In this document: piece after piece, positions 28,267 through 36,029 of the stretch
Layout of the letters: every line of letters begins with the position of its first letter
Numbering within the stretch: position 1 is the first letter of the stretch
DNA from: Bacteroidota bacterium
GTDB taxonomy: Bacteria > Bacteroidota > Bacteroidia > Flavobacteriales > Flavobacteriaceae
Assembly: GCA_023386585.1 (NCBI GenBank)
Contig: JAEWJM010000013.1
Span: 1-64,000 of the forward strand
Direction of reading: 5' to 3'
Length of the DNA stretch: 64,000 nucleotides
Program-made: the position numbers and the translations under genes
Notes under the pieces: model-generated
The model's input: the letters and a program-made list of their open reading frames with translations, nothing else
Told to the model about the DNA's origin: nothing
The model's database searches: none

Positions 28267-28986
28267 ATGATGTTCCTCAACTTCCTGCTTCAAACCGGTG
28301 CCGTCACCGATACCATTGCAAACACCGCTGCGGCTGCAACAACGGGCGATGCCGGCGTGACTGAAAACATTTCGTACCTGGATTTCCTGCTGAAAGGCGG
28401 TGTGATGATTTATCCGCTGATCGTTTTGCTATTCTTCTGCGTTTACGTGATCATCGAGCGGTATATGACGATTAAGAAACTGACAAAACAGGATCCGAAT
28501 CTGGTGAGCGATGTCAAAATGCAGCTCAAAACCGGCAAGCTTGAAAATGCCGTGATGCTTTGCAGCCGCGAAAATACTTCATCGGGCAATATCCTGAGAA
28601 GCGGGATTTCGATCATCGGACGTCCGATTGGTGAAATCGAGTCGGTTATGAATAAGTCGGCGACAATCGAGATCGCGAAAATGGAAAAGAATATGGGCTA
28701 CCTCGGACTTATCTCCGGTATCGCTCCAATTCTTGGATTTATCGGAACGATTTCCGGGGTTATCAAGATCTTCCATACGATTTCAAACACCGGTAACCTG
28801 AACATCCAGACAATTTCGGGCGGTTTGTATGAAAAGATGATCAGTAGCGGCGCCGGACTCGTAGTCGGAGTTGTGGCTTATTCGGCTTATCACCTTATCA
28901 ATATGATGATCGACAACTATACGGCGAAAGTCGAAGCCCAAACGCTGGAAATTATTAACGTAATTCAGGAACCGCATGGCAATTAG
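28267..28986 (+). CDS. MotA/TolQ/ExbB proton channel family protein
   Basis: A 239-residue inner-membrane protein with three helices: about 45-67 (GVMIYPLIVLLFFCVYVII), about 145-170 (MGYLGLISGIAPILGFIGT) and about 195-217 (AGLVVGVVAYSAYHLI). The GLISGIAPILGFIGTISG segment and the family's Pro and Thr lining residues are present. With the ExbD-like neighbour it forms a proton-driven motor that energises TonB receptors or Tol/Gld-type processes. Its stop overlaps the next start by 11 bases, which indicates coupling. The start may be M1 or M2. Whether it is ExbB-like or TolQ-like cannot be settled here. Confidence 0.92.
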   Translation: MMFLNFLLQTGAVTDTIANTAAAATTGDAGVTENISYLDFLLKGGVMIYPLIVLLFFCVYVIIERYMTIKKLTKQDPNLVSDVKMQLKTGKLENAVMLCSRENTSSGNILRSGISIIGRPIGEIESVMNKSATIEIAKMEKNMGYLGLISGIAPILGFIGTISGVIKIFHTISNTGNLNIQTISGGLYEKMISSGAGLVVGVVAYSAYHLINMMIDNYTAKVEAQTLEIINVIQEPHGN

Positions 28987-29365
28987 GAAAAACAGGCGCT
29001 TTCATCCCGAAATTCCGACGTCGTCACTGAGCGACATCATGTTCTTTTTGTTCCTGTTCTTCCTGATCATTTCGACATTGGCAAACCCGAACGTGATCAA
29101 GCTTACGCTGCCAAAAGCGCAAACGAATGAAACGACGAACAAAGACCATTTGAGCCTTTCGGTGACCGAGGATAAACATTACTTTTTAAATAAGGACGAA
29201 GTTCCTTTTGACATGCTTGAGCAAGCACTTGCTGCAAAAACTGCGGGCGATGACAAAACCGTAGTCGTTCGGATTCCGGCCGATCTCAAGGTACAGGATC
29301 TTGTTGATCTGATGCAGATGGGCGTCAAACTAAAGCTAAACTTTGTGATCGCAACCGCAAAATAA
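28976..29365 (+). CDS. ExbD/TolR family protein
   Basis: A 129-residue protein with one N-terminal helix (DIMFFLFLFFLIISTLAN, about 19-37) that carries the conserved membrane Asp in LSDIMFFLF, the proton-transfer residue. A periplasmic domain follows, with KLTLPKAQTNE, HLSLSVTEDKHYFLN and VVVRIPADLKVQDLVDLMQM. It overlaps the TolQ-like gene by 11 bp and is adjacent, without a gap, to the 77-residue membrane gene. Only one ExbD is present, against two in many flavobacterial clusters. Confidence 0.93.
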   Translation: MAIRKNRRFHPEIPTSSLSDIMFFLFLFFLIISTLANPNVIKLTLPKAQTNETTNKDHLSLSVTEDKHYFLNKDEVPFDMLEQALAAKTAGDDKTVVVRIPADLKVQDLVDLMQMGVKLKLNFVIATAK

Positions 29366-29599
29366 ATGGAATCGAGGCTGTTTCGGCAAAAAGGCATTTT
29401 TTTCATTCCCGCGTCTGTCGGTGGATGGATTATTCTTGTCGGCGCCGTTGCCTGGGCAGTTTACGAATTTATTGATATCGATAGCCGATCGCATTCGGTC
29501 AGCGATACTTTGATGAATTTTGTATTTAACCTTTTCATTATTGCGGGCTGTTACAACATTATCGGATTCCTTTCGACAATAAAACAAAAACGCCGCTGA
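29366..29599 (+). CDS. Small two-helix membrane protein, unknown
   Basis: A 77-residue protein with two hydrophobic segments, about 13-35 (ASVGGWIILVGAVAWAVYEF) and about 51-69 (FVFNLFIIAGCYNIIGFL), with a basic C-terminal KQKRR. The ATG immediately follows the ExbD stop and the stop overlaps the crcB start (TGATG). No family recognised. Coupling to the proton-channel pair suggests an accessory role, but this is inference. Confidence 0.7.
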   Translation: MESRLFRQKGIFFIPASVGGWIILVGAVAWAVYEFIDIDSRSHSVSDTLMNFVFNLFIIAGCYNIIGFLSTIKQKRR

Positions 29600-29970
29600 T
29601 GCTTAAAAACCTGCTTCTCGTTATGATTGGCGGTGGCGCCGGGAGCGGTCTTCGATTCCTGACGTACCATTATTGCAGCCGGTATTTTGTTGGAAATTTT
29701 CCCGTTGCAACCTTCATTTGCAATATTTTGGGATGCATCGCAATCGGCGTATTGTCGGGTTGGATTGCCCGCACAGCCGGCGGCGACAGCGCGATGAAAT
29801 GGCTGCTTGTTACCGGATTTTGCGGCGGATACACTACCTTTTCTGCTTTCGGGATTGAAAACTTCAGCCTGCTACAAGGGAACAATATCATGACCGCGAT
29901 CGCCTATATCGCCGCAAGCGTCTGCTTTGGAATTCTTGCAGTTGGGCTCGGACTCGCAATCGCTCGCTAA
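29599..29970 (+). CDS. crcB: CrcB/FluC fluoride channel
   Basis: A 123-residue four-helix protein of the CrcB/Fluc family, which exports fluoride as a dual-topology dimer. GGGAGSGLRFLTYHY (residues about 11-25), the central Asn in ATFICNILGC (helix 2), and GFCGGYTTFSAFGIE with the phenylalanine-rich pore motif are present. The family's usual GT before the VN helix is AT here, a minor change. It is translationally coupled to the small membrane gene. No fluoride riboswitch was recognised upstream. Confidence 0.93.
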   Translation: MLKNLLLVMIGGGAGSGLRFLTYHYCSRYFVGNFPVATFICNILGCIAIGVLSGWIARTAGGDSAMKWLLVTGFCGGYTTFSAFGIENFSLLQGNNIMTAIAYIAASVCFGILAVGLGLAIAR

Positions 29971-29997
29971 ACAGAAAAAAGAGCGTAAATTCGCCGT

Positions 29998-31005
29998 ATG
30001 AAAGAGCAAGACATCCGCCAAATAAAAGAACTACTCGCCCAACCCATGAAAATTGCGGTAATTCCGCACCGAAGCCCGGACGGCGATGCAATGGGATCGA
30101 CCATCGGACTTTCCCTCTTCCTTAAAAAACTCGGCCACGAGGTAACGGTAATCACTCCGAACGAATTTCCATCTTTTCTTGCGTGGCTTCCCGAATCAGA
30201 TCAGGTTGTGGTTTATGAAAAAGACCGCGAACGCGCCACTGCAATATTGACGTCGGCCGATTTATTATTCGCTTTGGATTTTAATGCACTGCACCGTACT
30301 GGTGAAATGGAAAACGTTTTGTCGCGGGTTGAATCGCCTTTTATAATGATCGACCATCACCAAAAACCGGACGGTTTTGCAAAATACACCTATTCCAATA
30401 CGGCGTTTGGATCGACCTGCGAGATGATTTTCAATTTCATTGGTTTTCTTGGATATCAGGAGCTGATCGACAAGGAAATTGCGACTTGCATTTATACCGG
30501 CATTGTCACCGATTCGGGTTCGTTCCGTTTTCCGTCAACAACTGCCGCAACGCACCGCATCACGGCGCAACTGATCGAAAAAGGTGTCGATAATGGCGCG
30601 GTCCATATTGCGCTGTTCGACAACAATTCGTACCAAAGCCTGCAACTTCTTGGGCGCGCACTTGAAAACCTGAAAATTATCCCTGAGAAGCGCACTTCGT
30701 ACATCACGCTATCGCAACAGGAGCTCGACTATTATAATTATGTTAAAGGTGATACTGAAGGAATCGTAAATTATGGTTTGAGTATAAAAGATGTTATTTT
30801 TACCGCCATTTTCATTGAGCATCAGGAGGAAAACATCGTCAAGATCTCATTCCGATCAAAGGGCAATTTTGACGTGAACCAATTTGCAAGGCAGCATTTT
30901 AACGGAGGCGGGCACATTAATGCCGCCGGCGGTAAGTCGACTTTATCCCTTGAGGACACAGTGAAAAAATTTGAACAGATAGTTACCCAAATGCAACCTT
31001 CATGA
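29998..31005 (+). CDS. NrnA-like DHH phosphoesterase
   Basis: A 335-residue DHH/DHHA1 protein that degrades nanoRNA or dephosphorylates pAp in the cytoplasm. The DHH-domain motifs are HRSPDGDAMGS (I), FALDFNALHRTG (II), MIDHHQKPD (III) and GIVTDSGSFRF (IV), which supply the Mn ligands. DHHA1 ends with FNGGGHINAAGG. The length fits NrnA (about 310-340). The stop overlaps the gldI start by 4 bases (ATGA), so the two are coupled. A TAAATTCG box with one mismatch to the -7 consensus lies just upstream of the start. Confidence 0.93.
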   Translation: MKEQDIRQIKELLAQPMKIAVIPHRSPDGDAMGSTIGLSLFLKKLGHEVTVITPNEFPSFLAWLPESDQVVVYEKDRERATAILTSADLLFALDFNALHRTGEMENVLSRVESPFIMIDHHQKPDGFAKYTYSNTAFGSTCEMIFNFIGFLGYQELIDKEIATCIYTGIVTDSGSFRFPSTTAATHRITAQLIEKGVDNGAVHIALFDNNSYQSLQLLGRALENLKIIPEKRTSYITLSQQELDYYNYVKGDTEGIVNYGLSIKDVIFTAIFIEHQEENIVKISFRSKGNFDVNQFARQHFNGGGHINAAGGKSTLSLEDTVKKFEQIVTQMQPS

Positions 31006-31565
31006 AACCTATAAAATATATAACTATTTTGCTGCTGGCGCTTGGCTTTACTGCCTGCTCCCAACATCAGCAGGCACGACGGCCGATTTCGCATTCCTCG
31101 GGAACTTTCCTTACCGAATCGGTTGCCCGAAACAAAAAACTTGTTGCGGGTGAAGAAGGCAAGATCGATTCGATCATCAAAAGCAATCCTGAAATTCAGT
31201 ATCTCGCTTCGAAAAAAGGCTACTGGTACTACTATGAAATACGCAACGAAAAAGATACGCTTCGCCCTAAAAAGGGTGATGTTGCATTCTTTGATTACGA
31301 TGTCAAAGATCTCAACGGAAATGTCATCTATAGCGAAGTTCAGCTGCGGCCGCAAACCTATCACGTTGACCGCGAGAATATAATGATGGGACTTCGCGAT
31401 GGTATCAAGCTTATGCATAAAAACGAAAAGGTTACGTTCCTTTTCCCGTCACACATGGGCTTCGGCTACCACGGCGACAACAAGCGGATCGGCCATAATG
31501 AACCGTTGATGTGTACCGTGACATTGAATGACTTTAAACCGGAATCAACCGTAAGCAACGAATAA
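31002..31565 (+). CDS. gldI: Gliding-motility FKBP-like lipoprotein GldI
   Basis: A 187-residue lipoprotein (Cys19 in GFTACSQ) with an FKBP-type peptidyl-prolyl isomerase domain from about residue 75 (KGDVAFFDYDVKDLNGNVIYS, MMGLRDGIKLMHKNEKVTFLFPSHMGFGY, LMCTVTLNDF). Residues 20-70 match the N-terminal region of GldI, needed for gliding and T9SS function in Flavobacterium. It is expected to fold secretion components in the periplasm. It overlaps the NrnA-like gene by 4 bp and abuts the next isomerase gene without a gap, so the three are one transcription unit. Confidence 0.92.
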   Translation: MKPIKYITILLLALGFTACSQHQQARRPISHSSGTFLTESVARNKKLVAGEEGKIDSIIKSNPEIQYLASKKGYWYYYEIRNEKDTLRPKKGDVAFFDYDVKDLNGNVIYSEVQLRPQTYHVDRENIMMGLRDGIKLMHKNEKVTFLFPSHMGFGYHGDNKRIGHNEPLMCTVTLNDFKPESTVSNE

Positions 31566-32702
31566 ATGGTCAAAAAACTTCTTCTGTTTTCAGTTCTGGC
31601 AACTCTTCTGATCTCCTGCCACGACGACCACGCAAATCTTCCCGACGGATTATACGCTGAAATTGAAACCAACAAAGGCAGCATTATCGCATCGTTGGAA
31701 TTTACAAAAGCACCGGTAACTGTTGCAAACTTCGTTACGCTGGCCGAAGGCAAAAACCCCTACGCCAATGAAAACTACCGTGGCAAACCGTTTTTTGACG
31801 GACTCACATTTCACCGTGTGGAACCTAACTTTGTCATCCAGGGCGGTGATCCTGACGGCGACGGTTCCGGCGGTCCTGGATATAAATTCAAAGACGAAAT
31901 TACCAGCCTGAAACACAGCCGCGCCGGGACTTTATCAATGGCCAATGCAGGCCCGGGAACAAACGGAAGCCAATTTTTCATCACTTTGAACGAAACACCG
32001 TGGCTGGACGGAAAGCACTCGGTTTTTGGCTATGTGCTGGACGAATCGATGGATATTGTAAGCAATATTGAGGTTGGCGATGTGATGAATAAGATTACGA
32101 TCATCCGCAAAGGCGAGGCTGCGAAAAACTTCGATGCGGTAAAGGTTTTCGAAGAATACGTCAACACCGATGAAGCCAATCAAAAGCGTCAAGCGATCAT
32201 CGACGCCGAAAACAAGCGCATTTACGACGAGCGTTTTCATGCGCTGAAGGACGAGCGCGTGAAATACTTCGAGCAGATGCGGGCAAAATCCACGAAGACA
32301 AAGTCGGGATTGCGCTATGTACTGATCAACAAAGGTTCAGGCAAAAAACCTGCGGATGGCAAAATGATCTTTATCGAATATTCCGGGTTCTTGGAAAATG
32401 GCGAATTGTTCGACACGAGCAGTGAATCGATAGCGAAACAATATGGCAAATTTGATGAAGGCCGCACCCAGGCCGGAATGTATTCGGTACTTCCAGTCGA
32501 AGCCGGAAGAAAAACAGGCATGATTCCCGGATTTCTTGAAGGTTTGGAAAAGTTCTCGTACGGCGATAAGGCGTTGCTATTTATACCGGCACATCTTGCC
32601 TATGGTCCGCAGGGCGCGGGAAATGTAATTCCGCCCAACGCAAACCTGATATTCGAAATACAGCTGTTGGAAAACATGCCGCAGCCACCGAGCGGGAAAT
32701 AA
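31566..32702 (+). CDS. Cyclophilin-FKBP fusion lipoprotein
   Basis: A 378-residue lipoprotein with two isomerase domains. The lipobox Cys is residue 18 (LLISCHDDH), followed by acidic residues that may signal surface export. The cyclophilin domain, about 28-190, has FDGLTFHRVEPNFVIQGGDP, GTNGSQFFITL and DGKHSVFGYV. A charged helical linker (about 195-235) follows. The FKBP domain, about 240-370, has IFIEYSGFLENGELFDTS, GMIPGFLEGLEKF and IPAHLAYGPQGAG. It starts directly after the gldI stop. A close paralogue without the lipobox follows. Substrates are probably exported outer-membrane proteins. Confidence 0.92.
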   Translation: MVKKLLLFSVLATLLISCHDDHANLPDGLYAEIETNKGSIIASLEFTKAPVTVANFVTLAEGKNPYANENYRGKPFFDGLTFHRVEPNFVIQGGDPDGDGSGGPGYKFKDEITSLKHSRAGTLSMANAGPGTNGSQFFITLNETPWLDGKHSVFGYVLDESMDIVSNIEVGDVMNKITIIRKGEAAKNFDAVKVFEEYVNTDEANQKRQAIIDAENKRIYDERFHALKDERVKYFEQMRAKSTKTKSGLRYVLINKGSGKKPADGKMIFIEYSGFLENGELFDTSSESIAKQYGKFDEGRTQAGMYSVLPVEAGRKTGMIPGFLEGLEKFSYGDKALLFIPAHLAYGPQGAGNVIPPNANLIFEIQLLENMPQPPSGK

Positions 32703-32755
32703 CCTGAAATCCCTGCAACCGCGAAAAAGTAAGGACGTAATAAACAATAGATAAA

Positions 32756-33856
32756 ATGAAATTAAAATTTTTAATTCTGATGCTGGCCGGATTTGCGGCG
32801 ACGGCTCAAAACGCTAAGAAACCTTCGACGGCACCGCTTGGCGATGGTCTGTATGCAGAAATGGAAACCTCGAAAGGAAAAATCACGCTTCAGCTCGAGT
32901 ACCAGAAAACGCCGGAAACGGTAGCCAATTTCGTTTCGCTTGCCGAAGGCACGAACCCGATCGTGGATGCCAAATACAAGGGCAAAAAGTTTTACGACGG
33001 ATTGAAATTTCACCGCGTGATAGCCGACTTCATGATCCAGGGCGGCGATCCGCTTGGAAATGGCTCGGGAGATCCCGGCTATAAATTCAAAGACGAATTC
33101 ACCGATCTTAAGCACGACAAAGGCGGAATATTGTCGATGGCGAATTCAGGGCCTGCAACCAACGGAAGCCAGTTTTTCATCACTCACAAGGAAACGCCTT
33201 GGCTGAATGGAAAACATACGGTTTTCGGACATGTAGTTTCCGGAATGGACGTCGTCAATTCGATTGTTCAGGACGATATTATCAAATCGGTGACAATTGT
33301 CAGGAAAGGATCGGACGCTAAAAAATTCGATGCTCCTAAAGTTTTCGCCACAGCGTATGCCGCAGAAAATGAGGCTAGAAAAGCGGATGAAATGAAGTAC
33401 TCGCAAGTGAAAAAAGACAAAGTCGCTTACCTCGCCGGAGTTCGCGCCGGAGCTACGAAAACACCTTCAGGCCTTGAATACAAAATCATCAGCAAAGGCT
33501 CAGGGAAAAAACCTGCCGACGGTTCGCCGGTTTTCATTCACTACGCCGGATATCTTGAAGATGGAAGCCTGTTCGACAGCAGCTACGCCGACATCAATAA
33601 GCTATATGGAAAATACGACGCGCAACGCGATGCGCAGAATGGTTACCAGCCATTTCCCTTCACTGCCGGGAAAAAAGACGGTTTGATCCCCGGATTTACC
33701 GAAGCTCTGGCGGCTATGTCGATTGGCGATAAGGCAGTAGCATTCATTCCTTCCAATCTTGGATACGGAGCAGCGGGTGCGGGCGGAATCATACCACCAA
33801 ATGCCAACATTATTTTCGAGATCGAATTGCTTGACGCGATTCCAGCGAAAAAGTAG
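32756..33856 (+). CDS. Cyclophilin-FKBP fusion, soluble paralogue
   Basis: A 366-residue paralogue of the upstream isomerase with the same domain order. The signal peptide ends at GFAATAQ and no lipobox Cys is present, so the protein should be soluble in the periplasm. Cyclophilin motifs are FYDGLKFHRVIADFMIQGGD, ATNGSQFFITHKETPWL and NGKHTVFGHVV. FKBP motifs are VFIHYAGYLEDGSLFDSS, LIPGFTEALAAM and IPSNLGYGAAGAGG. It lies 53 bp after the lipoprotein copy and is followed by a terminator, so it is probably the last gene of the unit. Confidence 0.92.
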   Translation: MKLKFLILMLAGFAATAQNAKKPSTAPLGDGLYAEMETSKGKITLQLEYQKTPETVANFVSLAEGTNPIVDAKYKGKKFYDGLKFHRVIADFMIQGGDPLGNGSGDPGYKFKDEFTDLKHDKGGILSMANSGPATNGSQFFITHKETPWLNGKHTVFGHVVSGMDVVNSIVQDDIIKSVTIVRKGSDAKKFDAPKVFATAYAAENEARKADEMKYSQVKKDKVAYLAGVRAGATKTPSGLEYKIISKGSGKKPADGSPVFIHYAGYLEDGSLFDSSYADINKLYGKYDAQRDAQNGYQPFPFTAGKKDGLIPGFTEALAAMSIGDKAVAFIPSNLGYGAAGAGGIIPPNANIIFEIELLDAIPAKK

Positions 33857-33872
33857 AAAGAAACAACATTAG

Positions 33873-33899
33873 AAGCCGGATCGATTCCGGCTTTTTTTA
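33873..33899 (+). terminator. Terminator of the isomerase operon
   Basis: Stem AAGCCGGA (33873-33880) and TCCGGCTT (33886-33893), loop TCGAT, followed by a T-run. Confidence 0.9.
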
Positions 33900-33960
33900 T
33901 GGTGAAAATTAATCTTTTGCAGCCGATTTATTTTAGATTAGCGGCTTCAAAACAAACGCA

Positions 33961-34887
33961 ATGAACCGACTCAAAACCGCGCGTATCGTCTGCAGCCTCT
34001 TTCCACCCGTGCTTTCACAGCAACTTCGCAACCGCATATTTCCGTTGCACGAAGGAGTGAAAATGAATATGGATTTTGACATGCGGTCGATTACCGGAAG
34101 CATTTTTTCGGGAAATACGCTCGACTATCATTCGTACCGATTTGCGGTGCACGGTTTTTTTGAATGGCGCAACATTGTAATCGCACGGTTTTTTACGAGC
34201 GGTAAACCTGGCGATATCATAGAAATTGGCGCCAACGTAGGAACGGAGACGCTATCCTATTGTGACCTGTTGAAAGGCAAAGGCACGGTGCACGCATTTG
34301 AGCCGCTTCCGGACAATATCAGGCTTTTAGATCGGATGAAAAAGCGGCTGCCCAACCTTCGAATTTACCACAATGCCATTTCCGATCGCGAGATGGACGT
34401 GGCTTTTCAAATTCCACCGAAAACTGCCTCCGGAATGGGCAAGATCGTGCTGGGCGCAAATTCTGCAGACGAAAATATCACTTCGGTAAAAGCGGTTCCG
34501 CTTGATAATTTTTCCGATTTTACGAACGTGCGCTTCATGTCGATTGACACCGAAGGTCACGAACCCTTTGTGCTTGCAGGATCGCGAAAGGTGATTGAAA
34601 AACACCAGCCGGCGATTGTGATTGAAGTCAGCCCCAAACTATTGCATCGATTTGCCGACGCAACGATTGCCGATATTCACAACTACTTCATCGGACTGGA
34701 TTACTCCTGTTTCAAGATAAAAACTTTCGCATTGGCAGAAATTTCAGACGCCGATCTTCAGGATCAGGTTTCCCACAATTGGCTTTGCATTCCATACAAA
34801 ATGAAGCCGCAAATCCCAAAACTTTCGCGAGGGCTTTTTATCAGGATGGTTGTTCCGTGGTATTTGCTGCCAAAACTGGCGCGCTGA
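33961..34887 (+). CDS. FkbM-family methyltransferase
   Basis: A 308-residue SAM-dependent methyltransferase. The AdoMet site is DIIEIGANVGTETLSY (about 84-99), then VHAFEPLPDNI. NAISDREM and FMSIDTEGHEPFVLAGS (about 200-216) complete the FkbM-family pattern. These enzymes usually O-methylate sugars or natural products; the acceptor here is unknown and no glycan gene lies nearby. The stop is directly adjacent to the stop of the convergent 147-residue gene, with no spacer and no terminator. Confidence 0.85.
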   Translation: MNRLKTARIVCSLFPPVLSQQLRNRIFPLHEGVKMNMDFDMRSITGSIFSGNTLDYHSYRFAVHGFFEWRNIVIARFFTSGKPGDIIEIGANVGTETLSYCDLLKGKGTVHAFEPLPDNIRLLDRMKKRLPNLRIYHNAISDREMDVAFQIPPKTASGMGKIVLGANSADENITSVKAVPLDNFSDFTNVRFMSIDTEGHEPFVLAGSRKVIEKHQPAIVIEVSPKLLHRFADATIADIHNYFIGLDYSCFKIKTFALAEISDADLQDQVSHNWLCIPYKMKPQIPKLSRGLFIRMVVPWYLLPKLAR

Positions 34888-35331
34888 TTATTTTTTGGAA
34901 GGGAATTTCCAATCGAACTCGTCCTTGCTGTTGATGATCGCGCCGATCTCAACTTTAATTATTTCACCGAACTCCGACTGCAGAATCGTCCAATTGTCTT
35001 CGTTGAAGTGGTTTTCGGTAATGTCGAAATCTTCGACTTCCCACGATTGGAATTTGTGGGATTTCAAAGCAGATTTCACCACTTCCGGCTCCTGCCCTAT
35101 TACGACCTGAGAAAAAAGCGTAAGTTTTGGATTTGCGCAGATGATGTAACCCAGCCTGAAATCTTCATCCTGGTAAAAAGTCAGCCGCATTTTCAGGTTG
35201 TTGTAAACCCAGATGATGTTGTTGTCGTCGTCTTTGAACTCGCCCGACGGTTTGCCGCAGATGGCTTCCACATCGGCGCGCTTCATTCCGAAAAGCAGTT
35301 GGTCTATTCCCGATTTAGGCTTTATTTCCAT
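34888..35331 (-). CDS. Unknown cytoplasmic protein
   Basis: A 147-residue protein without signal peptide. It reads as alternating short helices and strands: MEIKPKSGIDQLLFGMKRAD, CGKPSGEFKDDDNN, WVYNNLKMRLTFYQDEDFRL and GYIICANPKLTLFSQVVIG. The opening (GIDQLLFGMKRADVEAICGKP) resembles a SmpA/BamE-like or immunity-protein-like start, but I cannot assign a family. Its start overlaps the end of the GNAT gene by 17 bp, and it abuts the fkbM-type gene stop to stop. Confidence 0.65.
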   Translation of the reverse strand: MEIKPKSGIDQLLFGMKRADVEAICGKPSGEFKDDDNNIIWVYNNLKMRLTFYQDEDFRLGYIICANPKLTLFSQVVIGQEPEVVKSALKSHKFQSWEVEDFDITENHFNEDNWTILQSEFGEIIKVEIGAIINSKDEFDWKFPSKK

Positions 35332-35935
35332 CGATTTTCTCTTTAAGTTGTTGTTTGACGTGTGAAAACCATTCTGACCGCAAAATGCTGAGCACGATGC
35401 TGTCGCGGCGGTCGTCGCTTCCGGCAGTGGGCATATTGCTGCGCAGAATTCCTTCGACCGTACAGCCGATGCTTTTCATTGCTGCGATGCTTCTTTCGTT
35501 CCGGTTATCGGCGCGGAATTCGACGCGTTCCATTCCGACGGTTTCGAAAGCAAAGGTCAGCAAAAGCAATTTACACCGTTTGTTGAGTAATGTTCCGCGA
35601 AATTCCTTTGCGTACCAGGTATAGCCGAGCTGGAGCGTTTGAAATTGCAGGTTGATGTCGTAAAACCGTGTACTTCCGGCATATTTTTGAGTCGCCTTAT
35701 CGAATACAATGAATGGAAACTCCGATTGCCGTTCGCGGGCAGCAAGTGCTGTGTTGATGTAATTCTGCAGGTTTTCCCTGCTTCCGCCGGCCTGTAAAAG
35801 CGAATATTTCCAGGTTTCAGGCTCGTTGAGCGCAATCTCGAGCAGGTTGTCAGTATCGGAAGCGACAAGCGGCCGCAAAAGGACGGCTTCGTCTTCGAGA
35901 ACGACGTCACCGGAAAGGCGTGAAGTTGTTGTCAT
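35315..35935 (-). CDS. GNAT N-acetyltransferase, RimJ/RimL type
   Basis: A 206-residue acetyltransferase. The N-terminal strand VLLRPLVASDTDNLLEIA, FIVFDKATQKYAGSTRFYDI and LGYTWYAKEFRGTLLNKRCK (acetyl-CoA loop), then VEFRADNRNERSIAAMKSIGC near the C-terminus, match the RimJ/RimL subgroup. It could acetylate a ribosomal protein, a small amine or a toxin; the sequence does not say. A TAATTTTG box (complement of 35943-35950) ends 7 bases before the ATG and overlaps repeat copy D, so a leaderless transcript is possible. Confidence 0.85.
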   Translation of the reverse strand: MTTTSRLSGDVVLEDEAVLLRPLVASDTDNLLEIALNEPETWKYSLLQAGGSRENLQNYINTALAARERQSEFPFIVFDKATQKYAGSTRFYDINLQFQTLQLGYTWYAKEFRGTLLNKRCKLLLLTFAFETVGMERVEFRADNRNERSIAAMKSIGCTVEGILRSNMPTAGSDDRRDSIVLSILRSEWFSHVKQQLKEKIDGNKA

Positions 35936-35947
35936 ATTGAAACAAAA

Positions 35948-36029
35948 TTAGCCCGGACAGCAGCGTAAATCCTTTTTTGCAACGCAGGAAGCAAAAAAGA
36001 TTGCAGCGCATGGCCGGAACAGCTTCTAA
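35948..36029 (+). repeat. Dispersed intergenic hairpin element, copy D
   Basis: Left arm TTAGCCCGGACAGCAGCG then AAATCC; inner stem TTTTTTGC/GCAAAAAA; right arm GATTGCAGCGC then GCCGGAACAGCTTCTAA. Outer pairs TTAG/CTAA and CCGG/CCGG. The right end overlaps the purM stop codon (36026-36028), so the element begins exactly where purM ends. Confidence 0.8.

Noticed and set aside
29560..29600. Fluoride riboswitch before crcB
   Set aside because: crcB overlaps the preceding gene by one base; there is no untranslated leader to hold a riboswitch.
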